From positions 150,397 through 201,413 of the forward strand of contig NW_027192221.1 in assembly GCF_041956535.1 (NCBI RefSeq): a stretch of 51,017 nucleotides of DNA, written 5' to 3'. This DNA comes from Calcarisporiella thermophila CBS 279.70 (lineage: Eukaryota > Calcarisporiellomycota). A model generated the notes under the pieces. The model did not search any database, was not told the origin of the DNA, and saw only the letters and a list, made by a program, of their open reading frames with translations. The position numbers and the translations under genes were made by a program. This document shows positions 9,807 through 19,980 of the stretch, piece by piece. Position 1 is the first letter of the stretch, and every line of letters starts with the position of its first letter.

Positions 9807-12800
9807 TTAAGAATGGAAGTTAGTTCCGTCGGTCGACGCCTTCACGTAGCCCGCTCGGATCACCCAGTCGCCGAACTTCTCCCCCTCCTCGCGCTCCGTT
9901 GCGTACCGCTTGAGCATCGGCCCTAGCTCGCGGATGATCTCCTCCTCGCGGATGCTCTCGCGGTAGAGCTTGTTCAATCGCTGCCCATAGTGGCCGCCGC
10001 CCAGGTACATGTTGTACGCCCCCGGCGCCTTCCCCACAAATGCAATCTCGGCGACGTAGGGCCGAGCGCACCCATTGGGACAGCCCGTCATGCGGATGGT
10101 GATGGCATCGTCGCGAAGGCCGGCCTCCATCACGAGATCCTCGACCTTAGACACCAGCACCGGCAGGTACCGCTCGGACTCGGCCATCGCAAGTCCGCAC
10201 GTCGGGAGGGCGACGCACGCCATCGAGTTCAGTCGCAGCCCCGTGTAGTCCAGGTTGTCGAGGCGGTACTCGGCCAGCAAGGCCTTGATCGTGTCGACAT
10301 CCTCGGACGCAATGTTGCCGATCACTAGGTGTTGGTTTGGGGTGAGCCGGAAATCGCCCTTGTGCACCTTGGCGATCTCCCGCAGCCCCGTCTTGATGCG
10401 GTGGTCAACGGAATCGTGCACGCGCCCATTCTCGATGTACATACCGAAATGCCACTTGCCATCCGCCCCCTGGGTCCAGCCGTAGCGATCGGTGTTGGTG
10501 TCCAGCGTGAAGGGCCGGGCCGCCTCGAAGGAGTACCCCAGGTACTTCTCCACCTCGGCGCGGAACCACTCGACCCCGCGGTCGTCGATCGTGTACTTCA
10601 GGCGCGCGTGCTTGCGATTGGTCCGGTCGCCGTAGTCACGCTGCACGAGCATGATCTTCTCGGCGACATCGATCGCGTGCTCCTTGCGGCAGAAGCCCAG
10701 CATCCGCCCGACCTGCGGGTACGTCTTCTTGTTCCCGTGGGTCATGCCCATGCCGCCCCCCGCAAGCACGTTGTAGCCGACGAGCTTGCCGGCCTCAGCG
10801 ATGGCAATGAAGCCGATGTCGTGGGCGTACGCATCCACGTCGTTATCGGGTGGAACCGTGATGACGATCTTGAACTTTCGCGGGAGATAGGTCGGGCCGT
10901 AGAGGGGCTCGTAGTCCTGCACGGCATTGCCGGCCACCGGCTTGTCCTCGACCCAAATCTCGTGGTAGGCGGTTGTGTTGGGCGTCAGGTGCTGCGTCAG
11001 CCTGCGGCTGAAGTCGTAGACCTCATGGTGCAGGTGGGACACGCGCGGGTTGACGCTGCACATGACGTTGCGGTTGACATCGCCGCACGCAGCCAGCGTG
11101 TCGAGCAGGTTGCGGTTGATCTCGCGGATGGTTTGCTTGAGGTTGCTCTTCAGCACCCCATGGAACTGGAAGGCCTGTCGCGTGGTAAGCTTGAGGGTGT
11201 TGTTGGCGTACCGCGTCGAGATCTCGTCCATGGCCAGCCATTGCTCGGGGGTCGACACCCCTCCCGGCACACGCACGCGCACCATGAAAGAATAGGCCTT
11301 CTCCAGGCCCTGACGTTTGCGCTCCTCGCGCAGGTCACGGTCATCCTGCATGTAGGTGCCGTGGAACTTGAGGAGCTTCATCGCGCCCTCGGTCACGTAC
11401 GTGGTGTTGGGATCGGCCATCTCTTGTGCTATGGTCCCCCGCTAATGAGTAGTAGAAATAATAAAGGAATGAGTCCGGGCGTTAGTAAAAGGTGTGTCCT
11501 GATGAGAAGGTGAAAAATGTGAGAGAAAAACATGAAGCAAACGCGTACCAAAAAGTTGCTGTTGCGCTTATGATCATCGTCTGTGTATTTGGGAACGTCT
11601 TCGTCCGCGGCGGCGGTATCCACGCCCAATGCCTTCCACAGCTGGGGCTCCCAAGCGGCTAACCCGGTCTCGAAGCCATCGGGATCTTGGTCGTCGCCCA
11701 GGCCAATGTCGCACAGCGGGGTAGCACCCAGCCCCTCCAGCTTGGCATCCACCAGTCGAGCGGGGCGATTGTAGTAGATCCTATCCTCCGGAAGAGGCCA
11801 GTAGTGGCTATCGCCCAGCCCGAACACGGCATATTTCGTGTCGGCGAGGTTGAGGTCCCCGGCGGTTTTGTCGTTGAGTACCTTCCAAAATTCGCGCGAA
11901 TTTTGCGGGAACTCTCCTTGTCCTGCCGTCGAGGTGACGATGACCACGTTTGGCTCGGAGGCGAGGTCCGCGACGTCCGAATAGTCGTCCATGGCCATGA
12001 GGCGGGTGCGAAGCCCACGAGCTTTGCCGCGCATCGCCAGCTTTTTGGCAACCCCCTCTGCATTCCCATTATCCGACCCAAACAGGAACACCACGGACGC
12101 CCCATTTGCGGAGAGTCCGCCAATCAGTCGGGCATAATCCTCGCGCGCCTTGCGTTTGAGCTCCTCGTGGCGGCGGGCCACGTCCGACTCGAGCGAGGAC
12201 ACCAGGGCCTTGGAGAATTCAGGGGACTCCTTGACGAGGAGGGAGAGGTGGTTCTCACGATCAAGGAAGGCTTCGAGGTCACGCTTGATGCGCGGCGACT
12301 CGAGGGAAAATGGATCCTTTCCTTCGGCTTCCAGTGCCGGATTCCATCGGTAGAGGGGCCAGGCGCCAGAGTCAACCGCACGCTTCGTCTCCTGAAGAGC
12401 CGCAAGAGGAGATGGGTGCGGTTCATCCTGCGAGTCTAGCTGGGGCAGATACGCCAATATCACGGACGGCCCAGGGTACGCATCTGCTTCCATCATCGCA
12501 TTCAGCACCCCAGTATAGGAGGAGTAGATGGCAACCGAGGCAACATACACCGATCCATAGTTCATCGCATACAACCCCACGTCCTTTTTGCGCTTCTCCA
12601 CCGGCACCGGTTGCGAATAGGGGGTGGTGTCGATGAGGAGGAGGTTGATGTTCTCTCCGGAGGCGATAACATGATGCACCCCGGATTGTCCCAGGTCGTG
12701 TGCCCAAGAATCGGATCCGATCAGCCAGCTCGTGCTCGGCTTCAACCAGGAGCGTTCTCTGCTGAGCTCGGAGTGAGGGAGATGCTCATCCAGCAGCTTC

Positions 12801-14920
12801 TCAACGTCGCTCACCAGGGCCGATAGCTTGCGAGAGCGGGGATCTTTTCGCAAAATTAGCCATTCTGAGAGCGCTTTGTGCAGCGGCTCGGCAAGAGTGG
12901 TGTCCGTTTTTAGGACATTCGCAACCTTGCGAGCATACTGCTCACGCTTCTGGTGCTGTGCAAGGAGGCGACCGAAGCCGTACTCAGGGTTATTTTTGAG
13001 TGCGTCGTCTGCGTGTGGACCCCAAACATTGTCCGTGAGGACTCCGTTGGTGATATCGAGGCGCTCTCCGAATACTTGCGCAAGCATCTTAACATAGGGG
13101 GTCTCCAGCGGAAGTGTGGGCGGCTTGGTGTCCAGAGATGCGGTGGGACCAGTGGCAGCTGCGGCCTCGTCACTGGACTCAAGTGATGCCCAGGATTCTG
13201 GCACATCCACTAGGGTGAGATTTTCCGCCTTGTCGTCACCACCCAGGTAGTCCAATACGCGTCTTTTGCCCACGTCATCATTCGCGAAGTGAATATAGGC
13301 TAGGACGGATGCAACCGAGGTCTCATCCTTGGCGGTGTAACTGCTCACAAATAGGAGCGCCTTGCGTTGCGCAATGTTGCGACGAACAAGAGCGGGCAGT
13401 TTTCGATTTAGCTCGTCCACGTTAGCCTGGAGTGAGAAGAGCAGCACGACGCCGCCCTCACTGAGGGCAGAGAAAGAAACTGAGCTCGCAAAGGAGGGAT
13501 CCACCAGGATAATGGCATTGGCATTCGATGTAATTAGAGACGGCAAATGTGGGGTATCTACTGGATGGCAACGGAGATGCGCTTGCTCATTAACTGAATA
13601 TGTTTGGACAGCCGCTCCCTCCTCTCCGATCAAAATGGCATCGCGAATAGTGGCAAGCAGTGATTCCGATGCACCATAGATGATGGCCTGCTTTGCAGTC
13701 TCGGGTAAAACGTTAACAGGGGTCGAGGGAACCTCTAGCGTCTGGTAGCCATCACCCTCTAATTCGCTACTCCCAACTGCAAAACGCCGGTGGGGTTCAT
13801 TAGAGCTAAGCTCATCGAATACGGCGCGCACCATAGCGGGCGAGAAATCCTGAGAGTCAACCCCATATCGTCCACTCACGACCAGTGGAATCTCTGCACT
13901 CCAGAGGCTTGCATTCTGAAAAGCGGCCACAACATCAAGGAATAAGGGGTTCCACGTGGAAGTGCTGTCTTCTGTGGGCTCTAATACCGCAACTTTTTTC
14001 ACTGTTTTGGGCAATCTTTCCAAAAAGTGGTGTTCGGACCAGGGTCGATATAATCGCACCCTAAGTACACCCAGCTTCTCCTCCTTGGCTTGACGAACCA
14101 CATGCTCTACCACTCTTGACCCGGCACCGATGGCCACCACCACACGCTCTGCATCTGGGGCGCCTGTGTATTCAAAGGGGGAGTAGCTTCTTCCGGTGAC
14201 TTGGGCGAATTTTTTGGCGACTTGATCAAATGCATCATGAATGTTTGAGGCGCTCTCGGTGGGCTTCCCCTCTTTATAGCGTAGATAGGACGAGGTGGCC
14301 GGCTTACTTTCACGCCGTTCTGCGAGGCGGGCACGGTAGTTTTCCACCTCTTCTTCAGTCAGCAGTTTCAGAAGCGCATCTTTGGCGATAATTTCAGCGT
14401 CCACATATTCATGTGATACTCGCCGGCTATCATAAAAGTGCAGGAAGGGAGCGTCAGCTACGATCGATACCACCCGAGCAATCACGGATAGATCGTATGC
14501 TTCTTGAACAGAGGCTGAGCTGAGCAAAGCAAGGCCACTTTGCCTCACCGCCATTACTTGAGTGAAGTCGCCATATGAGGGCCCGGAGAGGTGATTTGCA
14601 GACACGTGCACCACTACCGCGGACTTGTCTGACGTAACTCGATATAGGTGGGGGATTAGGGGAATAAGGGAGTTGGAGTCGGCATGCACGCTGACGAGTC
14701 TGCCTTCTGCGAGGAGCGGATATATTTGCTCGAACACATCCGCGGTCGGCCCTTGACTCAAGACATTCACGGGTCGTCCAAGCACATTATTCTCCTGCGA
14801 TACGGGCTGCGAGGTATGAGCTGCAAGCAGGGCAAAATCGTCGTTTAGTGAAAGGGTTGCGTGGTAGACGGCCGCTTCGCCGCTTATTAACCTGGAGCTT
14901 CTTTCACTTGTGGCGGGCAT
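9807..14920 (-). CDS. MET5: Sulfite reductase (NADPH) beta subunit, Met5 type
   Basis: It reduces sulfite to sulfide in cytosolic sulfate assimilation, together with a Met10-type flavoprotein subunit. There are two exons, 14920-11549 and 11441-9807; the 107 nt intron (11548-11442, gtacgc...ttag) is phase 0, giving 1668 aa. The N-terminal ~900 residues are the transketolase/pyruvate-oxidoreductase-like region typical of fungal Met5. Residues ~935-1085 form a flavodoxin domain ([38 protein letters not shown]). The rest is the siroheme/4Fe-4S hemoprotein, with [19 protein letters not shown] and the cluster cysteines in [15 protein letters not shown] and [10 protein letters not shown]. Joining the exons restores NFLRGTIAQE, as in bacterial CysI NYLRGTIAED. 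The start chosen is the ATG at 14920; an in-frame Met at 14980 is an alternative. Confidence 0.93.
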
Positions 14921-15287
14921 TCCTTTATCTGCATAGCCAGAAACAAAAAGAGGATGAGCAATTGCTCTAGAGGATTCCAAGCAATCTCATTGCTCACATT
15001 ACCTACTAGTTTAAGTATAGAGGGGGGAGGAGTTATGGGTTGGGGAGGGGGGGGGATATTTTGTTTATTCTCGAGGACCAAACTGACTTATGCGTGTGAG
15101 CATACAGAGTTTCCTCAAAGATGCCACTTCAAGTTTTTATTACCCCGCTGGCACCTCATCTGTGACTGCAATTGCATCATTTCACGACCATGTGCGATCA
15201 TCGGTGACTACGTTTTAATAGCAGTCCAAATTGTAAACAAGGAGGGTGGCCGAAAGTGGCAAAAGTCTTTTTGGTAGACCCGAACAC
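14921..15287. promoter_or_regulatory. Divergent promoter of MET5 and PPR gene
   Basis: These 367 bp separate the start codons of MET5 (-) and the PPR gene (+). There is a G-rich tract at about 15020-15058 on the plus strand. I see no clear TATA or Cbf1-type CACGTG here. Placement follows purely from the flanking divergent starts. Confidence 0.5.
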
Positions 15288-17219
15288 ATGAGTGCCGCTC
15301 GACATCATCTCTGCTCTCGGATCACGTTGAGCTTATTGACTCGAAGATTCATCCTCAATAATGCGGCCCCGGCCAATACTCGAAGTATCTGCTCCATTTT
15401 CCACCGGCATCGACGAGTATACCGCCTTTCATCTAATCATGTAATTCAACATATACATTCGATTAATACACATATACCACCACGCAATCCATCAGAGGTA
15501 GAGAAGAGCCCACTAGCGAATCCCGAAGACTTGAATATCGAGGATAGCGTTAGGTCAAAAGAGGAGAGGAGGAGAAAATACAACTCTCCCGAAGAGTTTT
15601 GGGATGCATATGGACGTATGCAGCGTGAAGGGAACTTTACTTCAGAATTCGACTACGATTTTTGTTGTGCGGCCCTTCAGTCCTTGAAAACCAAGAGGAC
15701 AAGCCAGTCCCTACGACGGATGCGTGTTGTTTTCGAGAAATATAAGGAGCTCCTTAAAGCTGGTACAATTGTACAAAGTGATCCCCGCCCTTTTAATATT
15801 ATGATGCACGCATACCACCTTTACGGAGATCTTGCGGCAGCACGCAACGTATTCGATGCGATGAAGGAGCATGCTGTGGAACCAAACATCGTGTCCTACA
15901 ACACTCTAATGAACGCGATAACCAAGCTGGGAGATCCCGAGGAGGCAATACAATTTTTCAACAAGCTGCCCATGCCTGGCGATGTTTTCTCCTACTGCAC
16001 ACTGATTGATGCCTGTGCTACTCTGAAAGATTTCAAGCGAGCCACCGAATTTTTTGAGCGCATGCGTCGTGAAGGGGTTCAGCCCAACGCCGTCGTATTC
16101 AATGCTATCATTCATATTTGTTGCCAGCAGAATCAGCTTGCCCGTGCGATGACTGTGCTCAACGATATGCAACAACAAGGTGTGGACCCAAATGACATTA
16201 CCTATGCCACCTTAATTCGTGCGCATTCCCTACGCGGTCTGCACAGCGACGTTGAACAGCTGTTGTCGGCGATGCAAAAGGCTGGTGTGACCCCGAATGC
16301 GGATACCTACATTGCAATTGGTATGTCCCCTCAAGAGGTGATCGCGGAGCTGGGCGGGGACCGGCTGAAGGTATCCGACTATAATTCTCTTCTTAGCATA
16401 TGCATCAAGCGTCACCACGACTTCTCCCAAGCATTTGAAATTTTCCAAGCGATGCGTAGCCACGGCATTGCTCCGAACGTCCGTACCTATAACCTCCTTA
16501 TTGACGCCAATATTAAGAGTGGACGGCGCGAGGAAGCGTTCAATCTTTTCCAGGCAATGCAGGCGGAGCATCTCGAGCCGGATGTGGTCACATACACGCA
16601 ATTGTTGCAGACTTATGCGGACACCGCTGACCTGCGCGGAGCAATGAGCCTCTTTAAGCAAATGCAAGAGAAGGGCGTGAAGCCTAACATTGTGAGCTTC
16701 AACACTTTGCTCACGATCTCGACCCTGCAGAAAGATTTCGATCCAGAAATGCTGCGGATGCTTCATTCTCGGATGAAATACCATGGCGTTGCACTTGACC
16801 GCCGCAGCTATAATATTTTGCTCGCGGGCTATGCACGGGAGGTCTCGCAGCGAGCACTGAGCGACATCCGTCAAACCTATCGCGAGATGCGTCAAGCTAA
16901 AATCCCCCCCGACCATCTTACTTTTAGCATTATGATTCGGGCCCATCTTGCGGCCCGCCAGCCTCGAGAGGCAATGCAGCAATATACGAAAATGATGCGG
17001 TGGCGAATACGACCAGATGCGGACGTGGTCAATGATTTGATGGCAACATGGAGTCAAGCTGGGAATATTTCCCAGGTGCTGAGCCTATGGCATGATGCGA
17101 AGCGCATAGGAGTTCGACTCAACGAGGAGAGCTACGACATTATCCTTAAGGCATGCGAGCACCATGGTCACACTGAAACTGCCAAGGTAATAGCTCGTGA
17201 ACTAGAGGACTCGCGATAG
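15288..17219 (+). CDS. Pentatricopeptide repeat (PPR) protein, probably mitochondrial
   Basis: This is a 643-aa intronless RNA-binding protein. The chosen ATG at 15288 gives an Arg/Ser/Ala-rich, acid-poor start (MSAARHHLCSRITLSLLTRR), which looks like a mitochondrial presequence; an in-frame ATG at 15246 would add 14 residues. From about residue 165 there are roughly 13-14 tandem PPR motifs of ~35 residues with the canonical pattern (for example IVSYNTLMNAITKLGDPEEA, VRTYNLLIDANIKSGRREEA). One degenerate spacer (ADTYIAIGMSPQEVIAELGG) interrupts the array. The family acts in organellar RNA stability, processing or translation. Such regular canonical P-type motifs are unusual for fungal PPR proteins, which are often degenerate. 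The specific target is unknown. Confidence 0.9.
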   Translation: MSAARHHLCSRITLSLLTRRFILNNAAPANTRSICSIFHRHRRVYRLSSNHVIQHIHSINTHIPPRNPSEVEKSPLANPEDLNIEDSVRSKEERRRKYNSPEEFWDAYGRMQREGNFTSEFDYDFCCAALQSLKTKRTSQSLRRMRVVFEKYKELLKAGTIVQSDPRPFNIMMHAYHLYGDLAAARNVFDAMKEHAVEPNIVSYNTLMNAITKLGDPEEAIQFFNKLPMPGDVFSYCTLIDACATLKDFKRATEFFERMRREGVQPNAVVFNAIIHICCQQNQLARAMTVLNDMQQQGVDPNDITYATLIRAHSLRGLHSDVEQLLSAMQKAGVTPNADTYIAIGMSPQEVIAELGGDRLKVSDYNSLLSICIKRHHDFSQAFEIFQAMRSHGIAPNVRTYNLLIDANIKSGRREEAFNLFQAMQAEHLEPDVVTYTQLLQTYADTADLRGAMSLFKQMQEKGVKPNIVSFNTLLTISTLQKDFDPEMLRMLHSRMKYHGVALDRRSYNILLAGYAREVSQRALSDIRQTYREMRQAKIPPDHLTFSIMIRAHLAARQPREAMQQYTKMMRWRIRPDADVVNDLMATWSQAGNISQVLSLWHDAKRIGVRLNEESYDIILKACEHHGHTETAKVIARELEDSR

Positions 17220-18505
17220 ACATAGAAAAGGGCCAAATTCTTAGCGACTGATTTATACTTCATCAGAACATGTAAAATATGGCTTGATTTTATCATTAAA
17301 GGGCAAATTCTAATATACCCGGGTATACTAATTAATTACCGTTGAATTTGTTAATTACTGCAAAGTCGGTTAATTATTTTGTATTTTGTAACCGTAAACC
17401 GCAATAATAGAATATTGCTATCTCGTCAAATTAAAATTCTATCATGCACAGGCTGCGTGGGATCTTTGTAATCTATAATTGTTCATATTCCTTTTAAATA
17501 TGGCTTCTCTCTCTATTTCATCCGATCTCCAATTGTCTCTGTTCAAAGATTGAGACGAAATGGACTCAATGAGGGGTAGAAATATCTGATTCTACGAATT
17601 CATTTTTCGTAATAAACAGGGCGTACAAGTAATCTTTGAATACGAGCTTGTAAAATACTGGTTCATTATACGCATAGATAAGGCACATTGGAAAGTATTG
17701 GGTCTTTTGTATTCTAGGAGCAAACTCCTAAAGTGATTTTTCACACACTGAAACAGTGATATCACTGTTACAATATTACTGTTCTGAGAGTAGATTGCTA
17801 TCATTACTGGCTAGCAATAATTTGTGACAACCAATAGACCTATTAATTCCCAGCTTGAGACAAAGTTATGTCTTTGTCGAGGATAAAAGCATACTGGTCG
17901 TAGTCTATGTAACAGTCCTAGTTGGAATAAATGAGTATCTATGTTTATGAAAAGATGATAAGCAGTAAGAAATTATTAGAATGATACTGTTTACTCACTA
18001 TTATCTTTTTTTTTGAGCTGATAACCCATCGAAACTATTAAGCAGAGTTACGCTATTGAAATTGACGATTAATTATTCAAAAAAATTAACCAACTTAGCA
18101 GTAATTAATCAACTTAGTGGTAATTAACGGGTATACCCGGGTACAAGTAATTACCTATTTTGGGTAATTATTTGTAGATTTGTACCTAAAATATTCTAAA
18201 ATTTTATAATATGTATTTATAAACGATGACAAATCGATTCTAATTAAGATGCTCGTCATTTACTGTTTGTGGTACTAGCCGGTATACCCTGGAAAATAGG
18301 CAGTGAATCATATTTGGAGGTGGGGTAATAGGGTGATTTTTTAGCTGATGTATTATTAGTAATAGTAATTAACATGTCTTACCGTTTCCATTCCTCTAAA
18401 TGCAATAGCATGATGCATTTGTTTTATTGAGGATATAAATTGCTCGATAAAAATCTCCATTTTTTTATTCAGTGTCACCAACTAGACAGACAATTCTTAA
18501 ATCAA
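17220..18505. other. AT-rich intergenic region containing an inverted-repeat element
   Basis: There is no protein-coding gene in this stretch. Most of it is taken up by the terminal-inverted-repeat element at 17316-18143. The remainder (18144-18505) is AT-rich promoter-side sequence of the NmrA-like gene. Confidence 0.6.
17316..18143. mobile_element. Non-autonomous inverted-repeat (MITE-like) element, ~828 bp
   Basis: The ends 17316-17380 and 18079-18143 are inverted repeats of each other. Over 65 bases I count 53 matches, with the outer 13 (TACCCGGGTATAC) perfect. Each end also contains short repeats of TTAATTAC spaced about 20 bp apart, which resemble the subterminal repeats bound by transposases. 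The interior is AT-rich with no plausible protein. No clean target-site duplication could be read, so the true outer limits are uncertain, and similarity may extend a little further out. Superfamily not identified. Confidence 0.65.
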
Positions 18506-19660
18506 ATGACAAAACCTATTGTTGTAGTAATTGGGGCCACTGGAGCGCAAGGTAGACCCTGAAAATAAATACGAAACTTATAGCATTTCCAATCCATTTG
18601 CTAAATCTTTTTGTCTCCCCTTGGATACTAGGTGGATCTGTTGCAAACGCACTCTTGAAAACCGGTGGGTATAATGTGCGAGCTATCACGCGAAATCCCA
18701 ATTCGGAACAAGCAAAGCTACTTGCTTCACAGGGCGCCGAAGTTGTTAAAGGAGACGTTTCAAGCCTCGATGATATGAAACGGTGTTTCGCGAGAGCCTA
18801 TGCGGTATTCGCAGTTACCAATACTTTTGACCCTAGTAACCAGAAGGCGGGTGAGGAATTACGACAGGGCAAAAACATGGCAGACGCCGCTCTTGCCAGT
18901 GGGGTGCAGCATTTCATTTGGAGCACCTCAATGAACTCAGAACAAATATCTGGGGGGAAATTCAAAGTAGAGGAGTTTGACGACAAGCACCAAGTAGAAG
19001 AATATATAAAAGAAATAGGGCTTCCAGCCACGTTTGCGGACGTGACATTTTATTATGAGAATATCGCCAAGGACATGTTATTCCAAATTTTGAAAAAAGA
19101 GGGAGACACAGTATCCATATCATACCCTATCGAGGCTGATATCAAAGTTCCAATGCTGGCTGTCAGCGTTGACCTAGGAGTAAGTGATACTATGGTCACA
19201 ATTTAGGAATCTTCATATGGAGTATGTAAATATTTGATTTCTCTTAACAGAAAGCCGTCGTAGCCATACTCTCAAACAAAGAAAAGTTTTTAGGGAAAAC
19301 ATTGCTTCTAACTGGAAAGAGTTACACACTGAATGAATACGCAGAAATTGCAACCAAAGGTATGCTTCCTCCTTACAGTTTATACATGCTAACGCGTTTA
19401 TATAATGCTTGCGCTGATGAGCTTATACTATTTTTCTCTGTTTCGTAGTTACTGGAATAAAACATGTGTACCGATTTGTTCCGCCCCGAAGTATTCCTCC
19501 AGAGAGCCTAGTGAATCCAATCGTATTTGAATTTTTCAACTGGCTGTTTGCCCAGCAACCACAACCCGAGGTAGATGAATCAACAAAGGAGCTAGGGATC
19601 GAGTGGATGGAGCTGGAGGACTATCTGAGGAGCATTGATTATGGGAAAGACTTTGAATAA
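18506..19660 (+). CDS. NmrA-like family NAD(P)-binding protein
   Basis: There are four exons: 18506-18551, 18632-19179, 19251-19359 and 19449-19660, 304 aa, with GT-AG introns of 80, 71 and 89 nt. The N-terminus gives VVVIGATGAQGGSVANALL, a Rossmann dinucleotide-binding motif (G10-x2-G-x2-G) that is only complete after splicing exon 1 to exon 2. ITRNPNSEQAKLLASQGAEV, FAVTNTF and HFIWSTSMN follow, and the protein ends IEWMELEDYLRSIDYGKDFE, as in HSCARG/NmrA-like proteins. These atypical short-chain reductases usually lack catalysis and act as NADP sensors; Aspergillus NmrA restrains the GATA factor AreA. Which partner is used here cannot be told. Length fits the family (~300 aa). Confidence 0.9.
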
Positions 19661-19980
19661 TTATATTTGGGAGTATTATTTATGCCTCTTAGTGTAATTT
19701 GAAATGGAATATCATTGTTGCAGTATTATTTTAAGAAAATGTGCGCGGCTAAGGGCTTGGTATTTTCTATTTGATGGATTAAGGCCTTTTATTCATATGT
19801 GTTAATATATAGCGACAATAATGCTCTTGACTCTAACATTGGGACCGGTAAATCACATCAAATCGATTGTATTCTCTATAAGCCTGTAATATATGGCTTT
19901 ACATAATATTGAACCGTTAAACATACTTAAACGCAGCTTTCCTCTGGCCTATTATTGGAAAAGAGAAATAATCTTTGATG
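19661..19980. other. Convergent 3' flanks
   Basis: These 320 bases are the shared downstream region of the NmrA-like gene (+) and folylpolyglutamate synthase (-). The sequence is AT-rich with no gene. Confidence 0.5.

Noticed and set aside
10329-11513. 394-codon open frame on the plus strand
   Set aside because: It is exactly antisense to the sulfite reductase hemoprotein exon; the open frame is a side effect of GC-rich codon bias. The minus frame has clear family motifs.
11429-14980. MET5 N-terminal part as a separate gene ending at a stop near 11429
   Set aside because: That frame's tail is intron sequence with a hydrophobic nonsense end; the phase-0 intron 11548-11442 joins it to the hemoprotein and restores a conserved junction.
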